The notes under the pieces: model-generated
The model's database searches: none
The model's input: the letters and a program-made list of their open reading frames with translations, nothing else
Told to the model about the DNA's origin: nothing
Shown here: piece by piece, positions 26,356-33,743 of the stretch
Layout of the letters: every line of letters begins with the position of its first letter
Position numbering within the stretch: position 1 is the stretch's first letter
Source of the DNA: Streptomyces sp. Root1304
GTDB taxonomy: Bacteria > Actinomycetota > Actinomycetes > Streptomycetales > Streptomycetaceae
Length of the DNA: 64,000 nt
Direction of reading: 5' to 3'
Assembly (NCBI RefSeq): GCF_001426405.1
Contig: NZ_LMEP01000028.1
Span: 153,301-217,300, forward strand
Made by a program: the position numbers and the translations under genes

Positions 26356-28470
26356 ATGAGCTGGCTCCGGGCGTTGAGGGAGACCGCCCGTTCCGGACTC
26401 ACCGTCGAACGGCGGCGGCTCGAACCCGTCATCGCCGCCCGCGCGGCGCTCGGGCTCGCCCTGGTCGTCGGCTTCTCGCTCGCCTTCTTCGGGCCCGCCG
26501 TCGCCGCCTCCTCCGCCTTCGGAGCCTTCCAGGCGGCCATCGCCACCTTCCAGCGCTCCTGGCGCCCCCGCCCCACCCTCGCCCTCGCCTCCGGCGCCAG
26601 CCTCGCCGTGTCGACCTTCCTCGGCTACGTCACCGGCGCCCACGAGGTCCTCTTCCTCGCCCTCCTGCTGCTCTGGACGTTCCTCTCGGGGATGATCTGG
26701 GCGGCGGGGCCCACCGTCGGCATCATCGCCTCCTCCAACGTGGCGATCATGCTGGTCACGGTCACCCTGCCCACCTCGGTCGCCGCGGCCGCCGGCCACG
26801 CCGCCATGATCTTCGCGGGCGGTGTCGTCCAGGCCGCCCTGGTCGTCCTGCTCCCCGTCCGCCGCTGGGGCGCCCAGCGCGACGCCCTCGCGGACGCGCT
26901 CGCCGCCGAGGCGGACTACGCCCGGCGCCTCCGCCACGACCCGGTCGCGCCCTTCGACCCGGTACCGCTGATGACGGCCCGCAGCGCCGCCGCCGTGACG
27001 CCCGGCCAGGCCCGCCGCCGCCCGGCGGAACTCCACGGGGCGCGCGGCCTGGCCGAACGCATCCGCCCGGTCCTCGCCTCGCTCGCCGACCCGGCGGTGG
27101 GGGTCCCGGAGGAAGGGCCGGAACGCGCGCGCGTGCGTGAGCTGCTCGCCGCGACGGGCGCCGTCCTGGACGCCGCCGCGCACGCGATCCGGCACGGCGA
27201 CCCGGTCGACCTCCCGTGGGCCGCCGCCGCCGTCCTCCGCACCCCGGAGACAAGCGAGATCCTCACCGGCCCGTCCCGCCGCGCGGCCGCCCGCCTCGCC
27301 GCGCTGCTCGGCGACGTGGTGGAGACGGCGGATCCGAGGACGGAGACCTCGGGCACGACGGCGGACGCGTCGGGCACGGAGGCGACGGCCGCCGTCTCCC
27401 CGCACGCCCCCGCCCACACCGCCCGCAAACGGCCCACCCTCGTCCGTCTCACTCCCGTGGTCGCCGCCGAGGTCCGCGCCGAGCTGCGCCGCGACTCCCC
27501 GATCCTGCGCCACGCGATCCGGGTCTCGGCGGTCACCGCCACCGGCTACCTCCTGGGCGCGGTGCTGCCCTTCGGGCACGGCTACTGGGCGCCGATGGCC
27601 TCGGTGATGGTGATGCGCCCGGACTTCACGCAGACGTACGCGCGCTCGGTGGCGCGCTTCGGCGGCACCCTGGTCGGCGTCGCGCTGGCGACGGCGGTGG
27701 TGCAGTCGGCGCACCCGGACGTGTACCTGTCGGCCGTACTCGCGGTGCTGTGCGCCTTCGCGATGTACCTGCTGATGCGCACCGGGTACGCGGCGGGGCA
27801 GGTCTTCGTCTCCGCGTACGTCGTCTTCCTGCTCGGCATGGAGGGCGCCGGGCTGACGCAGACCGTACGGGACCGGGTGACGCTGACCCTGCTCGGCGGG
27901 GTCCTCGCGATGCTGTCGTACGCCGTCTACCCGGCCTGGGAGACGCCCCGGCTGCGCGGCCGGCTCGCGGACTGGCTGGCCTCGGTCGGCCGGTACGCGG
28001 CGGCCGTCGTCGCGCGGTACGCCGACCCCGCGGGCACCGGCGGCCCCGACGTACGGCAGGCGCTCCTGGACACCCGGGCGGCCCGGGTCGCCTGGCAGGA
28101 GGCGGTGGAGCGGGCGACCCACGAGCCGGTACGGCACAGGGGGCTCTCGCACGCGGCGGTGGAGCAGGCCGACAACGCGCTCGCGGAGTTCGGGCGGGTG
28201 GCGATGCTCATGGAGGGGCACGTGCCGGAACGCGGGGCCCCGCCCGTACCCGCCGCGGCGGTCCTCGCGGAGGCCCTGCACCGGGCCACGGAGCGGGGCG
28301 CGAAGGAGGTGCGCGAGCGCAGGGAGCCGCACTGGGAGGACCTGCGCGAGACGGTCGAGGCCTGGTCGGCCGATCCGCCGGACCACTTCCTGCTCCACAA
28401 GGGCGCGGTGCTGCTCCTCGACGTCCTGGAGGAACTCACCACGGCGCTGACGGAGTCCCGGCGGCACTGA
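26356..28470 (+). CDS. FUSC-family (aromatic acid exporter-like) membrane protein
   Basis: 704 residues with two membrane halves. Residues about 28-170 carry five or six helices, a cytoplasmic linker of about 200 residues follows, and a second cluster at about 385-530 contains LLGAVLPFGHGYWAPMASVMVMRPDFTQTYARSVARFGGTLVG, the FUSC/YccC signature. A helical C-terminal domain of about 170 residues completes it. Members such as AaeB and YccC export aromatic acids or are uncharacterised. TACGCT lies six bases before ATG, suggesting a leaderless mRNA. It stands alone after the DUF2786 gene. Confidence 0.88.
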   Translation: MSWLRALRETARSGLTVERRRLEPVIAARAALGLALVVGFSLAFFGPAVAASSAFGAFQAAIATFQRSWRPRPTLALASGASLAVSTFLGYVTGAHEVLFLALLLLWTFLSGMIWAAGPTVGIIASSNVAIMLVTVTLPTSVAAAAGHAAMIFAGGVVQAALVVLLPVRRWGAQRDALADALAAEADYARRLRHDPVAPFDPVPLMTARSAAAVTPGQARRRPAELHGARGLAERIRPVLASLADPAVGVPEEGPERARVRELLAATGAVLDAAAHAIRHGDPVDLPWAAAAVLRTPETSEILTGPSRRAAARLAALLGDVVETADPRTETSGTTADASGTEATAAVSPHAPAHTARKRPTLVRLTPVVAAEVRAELRRDSPILRHAIRVSAVTATGYLLGAVLPFGHGYWAPMASVMVMRPDFTQTYARSVARFGGTLVGVALATAVVQSAHPDVYLSAVLAVLCAFAMYLLMRTGYAAGQVFVSAYVVFLLGMEGAGLTQTVRDRVTLTLLGGVLAMLSYAVYPAWETPRLRGRLADWLASVGRYAAAVVARYADPAGTGGPDVRQALLDTRAARVAWQEAVERATHEPVRHRGLSHAAVEQADNALAEFGRVAMLMEGHVPERGAPPVPAAAVLAEALHRATERGAKEVRERREPHWEDLRETVEAWSADPPDHFLLHKGAVLLLDVLEELTTALTESRRH

Positions 28471-28549
28471 CGGGTTCCAAGATCGGGAGCCGTAGGGTGA
28501 CCCAGGTGGGGGCGGGTGCGGTCCCGTCTACCCGGCGGTAGCACGCTGA

Positions 28550-28570
28550 GTGGCGTAGCCGCTACGCCAC
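28550..28570. promoter_or_regulatory. Perfect 21-bp palindrome upstream of the DUF397 gene
   Basis: GTGGCGTAGC (28550-28559), one central C, GCTACGCCAC (28561-28570). It lies just upstream of the promoter element of the DUF397 gene and 80 bp after the FUSC stop. It could be an operator or the hairpin of a terminator; no T run follows. Confidence 0.55.
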
Positions 28571-28574
28571 CCCC

Positions 28575-28622
28575 CGTGCACGTGCATCTGCTCATGCATC
28601 GGCATATGAACACAGCTATGAT
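28575..28622 (+). promoter_or_regulatory. Promoter of the DUF397 gene with TGCACGTGCA element
   Basis: A 26-bp element (28575-28600) holds palindrome TGCACGTGCA and ends in ATGCAT, which serves as -35. Exactly 17 bp later comes TATGAT (28617-28622) as -10. The same 26 bp occur with only two changes upstream of the ATPase gene at 29502, in the same orientation relative to that gene. Confidence 0.65.
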
Positions 28623-28666
28623 CCGAGGAAGTTGACACCTGCACCAAGCAACTCGGGGAGCTACCA

Positions 28667-28909
28667 GTGCATCATGCGCATCACGCGTACAACGGCATGG
28701 CGGCCACGGAGCTGCGAGGCGTCGTGTGGCAGAAGAGCAGGCACAGCAACTCCCAGGGATCCTGCGTGGAGTTCGCCAAACTTCCGGGGGGAGACGTCGC
28801 CGTGCGCAACTCGCGCCACCCCGACGGCCCCGCGCTCGTCTACACGCCGGCGGAGATAGAGGCGCTCCTGCTCGGCGTGAAGGACGGGGAGTTCGACCAC
28901 CTGGTGTGA
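28667..28909 (+). CDS. DUF397 domain small protein
   Basis: 80 residues. The DUF397 core is WQKSRHSNSQGSCVEFAKLPGGDVAVRNSRHPDGPALVYTPAEIEALLLGVKDGEFDHLV, nearly full length for the family. In Streptomyces such proteins are encoded beside DUF5753 (WhiJ-type) regulators and RsbW-like ATPases and affect development or antibiotic production (family knowledge); the molecular action is proposed to be through the partner regulator. GGGGAG lies six bases before the GTG start. It is convergent with the ATPase gene, with a strong terminator between. Confidence 0.88.
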   Translation: MHHAHHAYNGMAATELRGVVWQKSRHSNSQGSCVEFAKLPGGDVAVRNSRHPDGPALVYTPAEIEALLLGVKDGEFDHLV

Positions 28910-28930
28910 GGTCCGCGCGCACGGCGGACA

Positions 28931-28970
28931 CGAGAAGGGCCCGGGCGTGACGACGCCCGGGCCCTCTTCG
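28931..28970. terminator. Bidirectional terminator between DUF397 and ATPase genes
   Basis: Core 13-bp stem AGGGCCCGGGCGT (28936-28948) / ACGCCCGGGCCCT (28953-28965) with a 4-base loop. The arms extend imperfectly to 28931 and 28970, and TCTTTC-type T-rich sequence follows. Confidence 0.85.
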
Positions 28971-29004
28971 TATGTCTTTCCGTGTGTCCGTGCCTTCCGG
29001 CGCC

Positions 29005-29502
29005 CTACTCCCCGCCGATCCGGAACAGCGCCCACACGACCTTGCCCCGCAGCGTCCCCGCCAGCGGGTGCCAGCCCCAGCCGTCGCTGAACGAGTCGAC
29101 CAGGAACAGCCCGCGCCCCGACTCGGCGGCGAAGTCCTCCTCGCCGCCGCGCGCCTCCGGGCTCTCCTGGCTGGGGTCGCGCACGGCGCACACGAGGCGC
29201 GAGGACCAGCGCATCAGATGCAGCCGGACCGGTGGGTTCTGGCCGTCTTCCTGGGGCGCGTCGCCGGGCACCGCGTGCCGCAGCGCGTTGGTGACGAGCT
29301 CGGACACGACCAGGGCCACGTCGTCGAAACGCTCCGTCAGCTCCCAGCGGTCCAGCGTCGCGCTGGTGAACTTCCGGGCCCCGCGCACGGCTTCGTACCG
29401 GGCGGGCAGGGCGCAGGAGGCGGAGGTGGAGACGGCGCCGGGATCGATCGGCGGCAGGCCCTGCCGTAACGGCTCGAGCACGGTCGATCCATTCGTCCCC
29501 AT
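29005..29502 (-). CDS. RsbW/SpoIIAB-like ATP-binding protein (anti-sigma-type ATPase)
   Basis: 165 residues with a single GHKL ATPase fold. VVSELVTNALRHAV is the N box, VCAVRDPS the G1 region with the conserved Asp, and ESGRGLFLVDSFSDGWGW the G2/G3 region. It has the size and order of Streptomyces stand-alone anti-sigma-type kinases, which accompany DUF397 and DUF5753 genes. No membrane segments. The ATG is preceded by GGGAG. Its promoter carries the same TGCACGTGCA element as the DUF397 gene. Partner sigma or anti-sigma antagonist is not encoded nearby. Confidence 0.9.
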   Translation of the reverse strand: MGTNGSTVLEPLRQGLPPIDPGAVSTSASCALPARYEAVRGARKFTSATLDRWELTERFDDVALVVSELVTNALRHAVPGDAPQEDGQNPPVRLHLMRWSSRLVCAVRDPSQESPEARGGEEDFAAESGRGLFLVDSFSDGWGWHPLAGTLRGKVVWALFRIGGE

Positions 29503-29842
29503 GCGAGGCACTCCCGGGAATCGCGACTGTGGTGCGACAACACGACAACACGAACGAGTACGCGGCTGCGCGGGGTCCATGGTTCCGAATGCGACCACTG
29601 GATGCAAGGGCAGATGCACGTGCACGCGCCTGACCTGTCCGTCCCCGTGCCTAATCTGTGCATAAGTCGTCCACAGGTTGAGGCCGACCTGCCGATGATT
29701 TCCCGGGATCTGCACGCGCCGTGCCCGCGGATGCCCGGAAGTAGTCGTCTTTCCGTAATCGAATGTGTACGCGCTGAAGCGTTTGGTGGCAGAATCCGGG
29801 GCTCGACGGGGGCTCGACACCGTAAAGGGGAGGCTGGGAGCC
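29503..29842. other. Intergenic region between ATPase and XRE regulator genes
   Basis: 340 bp without a gene. It holds the divergent promoters: the conserved TGCACGTGCA element at 29601-29626 for the minus-strand ATPase gene and, towards 29842, AAGGGGAGG-type ribosome-binding sequence for the regulator. Repeats of GACAACAC occur at about 29537-29550. No other structure was recognised. Confidence 0.6.
29579..29626 (-). promoter_or_regulatory. Promoter of the RsbW-like gene with TGCACGTGCA element
   Basis: Read on the minus strand, 29626-29601 matches the DUF397 promoter element at 24 of 26 positions, including TGCACGTGCA (29615-29624). It ends in TTGCAT (29607-29602) as -35. The -10 at 17 bp spacing would be AACCAT (29584-29579), weak by consensus, hinting that an activator bound at the palindrome is needed. 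Confidence 0.6.
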
Positions 29843-30715
29843 GTGACCGCAGGCGAATCGGGCGGAGCGAGCGGGAGTGTGGTGCGGCGCATCCTGCTGG
29901 GCTCCCAGCTGAGGCGGTTGCGCGAGTCGCGCGGGATCACCCGCGAGGCGGCCGGCTACTCGATCAGAGCGTCCGAATCCAAGATCAGCCGCATGGAGTT
30001 GGGACGTGTGAGCTTCAAGGCCAGGGACGTCGAGGATCTGCTCACGCTCTACGGGGTCGGGGACGAGGCCGAGCGCGGCTCGCTCCTCGGGCTCGCCCGC
30101 GAGGCCAACGTGGCCGGGTGGTGGCACAGCTTCGGCGACGTCCTGCCGGGCTGGTTCCAGACGTACATCGGTCTGGAGGGCGCCGCCTCCCTCATCCGCG
30201 TCTACGAAGTGCAGTTCGTCCACGGCCTGTTGCAGACCGAGGCGTACGCCCAGGCGGTCGTCACCCGGGGCATGCCCGACGCCTCCGCCGCCGAGATCGA
30301 CCGTCGGGTCGCCCTCCGTCTCGAACGCCAGAAGGTGCTCGTCTCCGAGCGCGCCCCGCAGCTCCACGCCGTCCTCGACGAGGCCGCGCTGCGCCGCCCG
30401 TACGGCGACCGGTCCGTCATGCGGGGCCAGTTGAAGCACCTCATCGAGATCTCCGAGCACCCGGGCGTCACGCTCCAGGTCATGCCCTTCAGCTTCGGCG
30501 GCCATGCCGGCGAGAGCGGCGCGTTCACGATGCTGAGCTTCCCCGAGTCCGACCTCTCCGACATCGTCTACCTGGAGCAGCTCACCAGCGCCCTCTACCT
30601 CGACAAGCGCGAGGAAGTCGCCCAGTACCAGCGGGTGATGGAGAAGTTGCAGCAGGACGGTCCCGATCCGGCCGAAAGTCGCGATCTTCTCCGGGGTCTC
30701 CTTCAACTCTCCTGA
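29843..30715 (+). CDS. XRE-family helix-turn-helix regulator with DUF5753 domain (WhiJ-like)
   Basis: 290 residues. The N-terminal helix-turn-helix is LGSQLRRLRESRGITREAAGYSIRASESKISRMELGRVSFKARDVEDLLTLYGV (about 16-70). The remaining 200 residues are DUF5753, with WWHSFGDVLPGWFQTYIGLEGAASLIRVYEVQFVHGLLQTEAYAQAV and the late QVMPFSFGGHAGESGAFTMLSFPE. These regulators work with DUF397 proteins in Streptomyces development. The GTG start was chosen because GGGGAGGCTGGGAG precedes it; a longer reading begins 78 bp upstream. It is the likely binder of the element shared by its two neighbours (inference). Confidence 0.9.
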   Translation: MTAGESGGASGSVVRRILLGSQLRRLRESRGITREAAGYSIRASESKISRMELGRVSFKARDVEDLLTLYGVGDEAERGSLLGLAREANVAGWWHSFGDVLPGWFQTYIGLEGAASLIRVYEVQFVHGLLQTEAYAQAVVTRGMPDASAAEIDRRVALRLERQKVLVSERAPQLHAVLDEAALRRPYGDRSVMRGQLKHLIEISEHPGVTLQVMPFSFGGHAGESGAFTMLSFPESDLSDIVYLEQLTSALYLDKREEVAQYQRVMEKLQQDGPDPAESRDLLRGLLQLS

Positions 30716-30777
30716 TACATCAGTACGATGACGCCACATCAGTCGCACTGCAGGTAGCGGGTAGAGGGGTCTCCACC

Positions 30778-32235
30778 ATGTCGCACTTCACCGACCTGGC
30801 CCACCAGTACATCGACGGCGAGTGGAAGCCGGGCAGCGGCTCGTGGGACATCATCGACTTCAACCCGTACACCGGGGAGAAGCTCGCGTCGATCACCGTG
30901 GCCACCGCCGGCGAGGTCGACCGCGCCTACCGGGCCGCCGAGCGCGCCCAGGCCGAGTGGGCCGAGACCAACCCGTACACGCGCCGGCTCGTCTTCGAGC
31001 GCGCACTGCGGATCGTCGAGGACCGCGAGGACGAGATCGCCGAGACGATCGTCGCCGAGCTGGGCGGCACCCGGCTCAAGGCGGCCTTCGAGCTGCACCT
31101 CGCCAAGGAGTTCCTGCGCGAGGCGGTGCAGCTGGCGCTGCGCCCCGAGGGCCGCATCCTGCCGTCCCCCGTCGACGGCAAGGAGAACCGGGTCTACCGC
31201 GTCCCGGTCGGCGTCGTCGGCGTCATCTCCCCCTTCAACTTCCCCTTCCTCCTCTCGATCAAGTCGGTCGCGCCCGCGCTCGCCCTCGGCAACGCGGTCG
31301 TCCTCAAGCCGCACCAGAACACCCCGATCTGCGGCGGCACCCTCGTCGCCAAGGTCCTGGAGGAGGCCGGTCTGCCCGCCGGTCTGCTGAACGTCGTCGT
31401 CACCGACATCGCCGAGATCGGCGACGCCCTCCTCACCCACCCGGTCCCGAAGGTCATCTCCTTCACCGGCTCCGACAAGGTCGGCCGCCACGTCGCCACG
31501 GTCTGCGCGCAGAACTTCAAGCACGCCGTCCTCGAACTCGGCGGCAACAGCGCCCTGATCGTCCTCGACGACGCCGACGTCGACTACGCCGTGGACGCGG
31601 CCGTCTTCAGCCGCTTCGTGCACCAGGGCCAGGTCTGCATGGCCGCCAACCGCATCCTGGTGGACCGGACCGTGGAGGAGGAGTTCACCGAGAAGTTCGT
31701 CGCGAAGGTGAAGACCCTCCGCGTCGGCGACCCGGCGGACCCGGCCACCCACATCGGCCCGCTGATCAACTCCCAGCAGGCGGAGGCCGTCTCCTCCCTC
31801 GTCGACCAGACGGTGGAGGCCGGCGCGACCGCGCTGCTCCACGGCACGGTGGACGGCAACCTCGTCTCCCCGTCCGTGCTCACCGGCTTCGCGCCCGACG
31901 CGCCGGTCCTCGGCCAGGAGATCTTCGGCCCGGTCGCCCTCATCGTCCCCTTCGACGGCGAGGAGGAGGCCGTACGGATCGCCAACGACACCCCGTACGG
32001 GCTCAGCGGCGCCGTCCACACCGGCGACATCGAGCGGGGCGTGCGGATCGCCAAGCGCATCCACACCGGCATGATCCACATCAACGACGGCACCGTCCAC
32101 GACGAGCCGATCGTGCCCTTCGGCGGCGAGAAGCACTCCGGCATCGGGCGCCTCAACGGCGACGCGATGGTGGACTCCTTCACCACCCAGAAGTGGATCT
32201 CGATCCAGCACGGCCGGAGCCGCTTCCCGTTCTGA
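30778..32235 (+). CDS. NAD(P)-dependent aldehyde dehydrogenase
   Basis: 485 residues, the usual length for the superfamily. Landmarks are the proton acceptor Glu in LELGGNSALIVLDDADVDYAV, the catalytic Cys in HQGQVCMAANRILVD, PFNFPFLLSIKSVAPALALGNAVVLKPHQNTP for the cofactor site, GQEIFGPVALIVPF and the C-terminal FGGEKHSGIGRLNGD. Closest in character to benzaldehyde or vanillin-type dehydrogenases, but the substrate cannot be read from sequence. The leader contains ACATCAGT twice (30717 and 30736, 19 bp apart), a possible regulator site overlapping the end of the upstream regulator gene. Confidence 0.92.
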   Translation: MSHFTDLAHQYIDGEWKPGSGSWDIIDFNPYTGEKLASITVATAGEVDRAYRAAERAQAEWAETNPYTRRLVFERALRIVEDREDEIAETIVAELGGTRLKAAFELHLAKEFLREAVQLALRPEGRILPSPVDGKENRVYRVPVGVVGVISPFNFPFLLSIKSVAPALALGNAVVLKPHQNTPICGGTLVAKVLEEAGLPAGLLNVVVTDIAEIGDALLTHPVPKVISFTGSDKVGRHVATVCAQNFKHAVLELGGNSALIVLDDADVDYAVDAAVFSRFVHQGQVCMAANRILVDRTVEEEFTEKFVAKVKTLRVGDPADPATHIGPLINSQQAEAVSSLVDQTVEAGATALLHGTVDGNLVSPSVLTGFAPDAPVLGQEIFGPVALIVPFDGEEEAVRIANDTPYGLSGAVHTGDIERGVRIAKRIHTGMIHINDGTVHDEPIVPFGGEKHSGIGRLNGDAMVDSFTTQKWISIQHGRSRFPF

Positions 32236-32285
32236 TCCTTCCCGCTCCGGTCCTTCCCGTTCCGAATCCTTCTCGGGGACGCTCG

Positions 32286-32314
32286 CCCTTGAGGACAGTG
32301 GTTGTCCTCAAGGG
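32286..32314. promoter_or_regulatory. 12-bp perfect inverted repeat between aldehyde dehydrogenase and DinB genes
   Basis: CCCTTGAGGACA (32286-32297), loop GTGGT, TGTCCTCAAGGG (32303-32314). It lies 51 bp after one stop and 51 bp before the next ATG. It could terminate the dehydrogenase transcript or act as an operator of the DinB gene, whose possible -10 TAGCGT follows at 32319. Confidence 0.6.
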
Positions 32315-32364
32315 TCCGTAGCGTGAGGGGTGTCGAGAAGGTTCACGTACGGAAGGCGGACATC

Positions 32365-32907
32365 ATGGTCACTCACGTTTCGGCCGAGACCCCCGGTGAC
32401 GAGCGCGGCGCGCTCCTCAACTTCGTCGAGACCCAGCGCGCGGCGCTCCGGCGCTCCCTCATCGGTCTGACCGAGGAGCAGGCGGCGAGCCGCCCCAGCG
32501 TCAGCGAGCTGAGCCTTTCCGGGCTGGTCAAGCACGTCGCCGAGGTCGAGCTGAACTGGCTCCGGCTCGCGCAGCGGCAGCCGAACGAGAGGCAGCGCGA
32601 CCAGGACACCTGGAGCGAGGGCTTCCGGCTGGTCGAGGGAGAGACCATCCCGGAGATCCTGGACTTCTGGGCGGGCGTGGCGAAGGAGACCGAGGAGTTC
32701 ACCCGGTCCGTGCCGAGCCTGGACGACACCTTCCCGCTGCCCGAGGCGCCCTGGTTCCCCAAGGACGGCCGCGTCTCGATGCGCTGGATGCTGCTCCACC
32801 TGGTCGAGGAGGCCGCCCGGCACGCGGGCCACGCCGACATCATCCGCGAGTCCCTCGACGGCAAGGGCTCCTTCGCGCTCGTCGCGGAGGAGAACGCCCT
32901 CTCATAG
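32365..32907 (+). CDS. DinB-family protein (DUF664)
   Basis: 180-residue four-helix-bundle protein. ERGALLNFVETQRAALRRSLIGLTEEQAASRPSVSELSLSGLVKHVAEVELNWL carries the first metal-ligand His (LVKHVAEVE), and MRWMLLHLVEEAARHAGHADIIRESLDGK the second and third (HLVEEAARHAGH), the classic DinB/mycothiol-dependent enzyme triad. Members include metal-dependent thiol S-transferases using mycothiol or bacillithiol. GGAAGGCGG precedes ATG; a longer upstream start is possible but has no ribosome site. The padR gene follows 23 bp later but has its own promoter. Confidence 0.87.
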   Translation: MVTHVSAETPGDERGALLNFVETQRAALRRSLIGLTEEQAASRPSVSELSLSGLVKHVAEVELNWLRLAQRQPNERQRDQDTWSEGFRLVEGETIPEILDFWAGVAKETEEFTRSVPSLDDTFPLPEAPWFPKDGRVSMRWMLLHLVEEAARHAGHADIIRESLDGKGSFALVAEENALS

Positions 32908-32920
32908 TCAATGTTGACTA
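32905..32920. promoter_or_regulatory. PadR operator over the padR promoter
   Basis: TAGTCAATGTTGACTA, perfect 7-bp arms with a 2-base spacer. It overlaps the probable -10 TAATAT (32919-32924) of the padR gene, so the protein should repress itself. Two close variants lie upstream of the drug exporter at 33643 and 33698. Confidence 0.75.
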
Positions 32921-32930
32921 ATATCGACGC

Positions 32931-33545
32931 ATGTCAGCGATCCGACTTCTCGTCCTGGGCGCGGTCAAGCAGCACGGCCGCGCCCACGGCTACCAGGTGC
33001 GCAACGACCTGGAGTACTGGGGCGCGCACGAGTGGTCCCACGCCAAGCCCGGCTCGATCTACCACGCGCTGAAGCAGATGGCGAAGCAGGGACTGCTGCA
33101 CGCGCACGAGGTGGCGCCGAGCACGGTCGGCGGACCGCCGCGCGTCGAGTACGAGCTGACGGAGGCCGGCACGGAGGAGTACTTCACGCTCCTCCGTGAG
33201 GCGCTGACCACGTACGACCAGAAGACGGACGTCCTGTCGGCGGCCCTCGGCTTCATGGTGGACCTGCCCCGCGAGGAGGTCACCCTGCTGCTGCGCCGGC
33301 GGGTGGAGGCGCTCGACGAGTGGCGGACGTCGGTGACCGAGTACTACACGCCGGAGGACGGCCCCGGCCGGCTCGGGCACATCGGCGAGATCATGCACAT
33401 GTGGATCCACTCGGTGGACGCGGGCAAGGAGTGGACGCTCGGGCTGATCGAGCGGATCGAGGGCGGCGCGTACGTCTTCGCGGGCGAGGGCGCCCCCTTC
33501 GTGGGCGTCCTGGCGGAGGGCGAGGAGAACCCCTACGCGGTCTGA
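32931..33545 (+). CDS. PadR-family transcriptional regulator
   Basis: 204 residues. An N-terminal winged helix (RLLVLGAVKQHGRAHGYQVRNDLEYWGAHEWSHAKPGSIYHALKQMAKQGLLHAHEV) with the PadR signature GSIYHAL, and a C-terminal helical dimerisation domain. PadR proteins are repressors released by phenolics or drugs. No Shine-Dalgarno precedes the ATG, but TAATAT ends six bases before it, so the mRNA is probably leaderless. Its palindromic operator overlaps that box and recurs twice before the DrrAB-type exporter operon immediately downstream: a self-contained repressor-exporter unit. Confidence 0.92.
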   Translation: MSAIRLLVLGAVKQHGRAHGYQVRNDLEYWGAHEWSHAKPGSIYHALKQMAKQGLLHAHEVAPSTVGGPPRVEYELTEAGTEEYFTLLREALTTYDQKTDVLSAALGFMVDLPREEVTLLLRRRVEALDEWRTSVTEYYTPEDGPGRLGHIGEIMHMWIHSVDAGKEWTLGLIERIEGGAYVFAGEGAPFVGVLAEGEENPYAV

Positions 33546-33642
33546 GGTGGTCCGGCGGTCCGGCGGTCCGAGGTCGGCCGGATGCTCCGGCGCGCCTCGG
33601 CCGGGATCGCGGGAATCGGCGGGGCCGCTGAAATCCGTGCGC

Positions 33643-33658
33643 TAATCAAGTTTGACTA
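33643..33658. promoter_or_regulatory. PadR operator 1 of the drug-exporter operon
   Basis: TAATCAAGTTTGACTA, the padR operator with one arm mismatch, 101 bp before the ABC ATPase start. Confidence 0.7.
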
Positions 33659-33697
33659 TCACCCCTTGAGGGCATACCGTCCCCTGTCGGCGACAGC

Positions 33698-33713
33698 TGG
33701 TCAAGTTTGACTA
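33698..33713. promoter_or_regulatory. PadR operator 2 of the drug-exporter operon
   Basis: TGGTCAAGTTTGACTA, 55 bp (about five helical turns) after operator 1 and 30 bp before the ABC ATPase start. The spacing suits cooperative or looped binding. Confidence 0.7.
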
Positions 33714-33743
33714 CGATCTCGTGGGATCTTCAGGAGGAGACGG

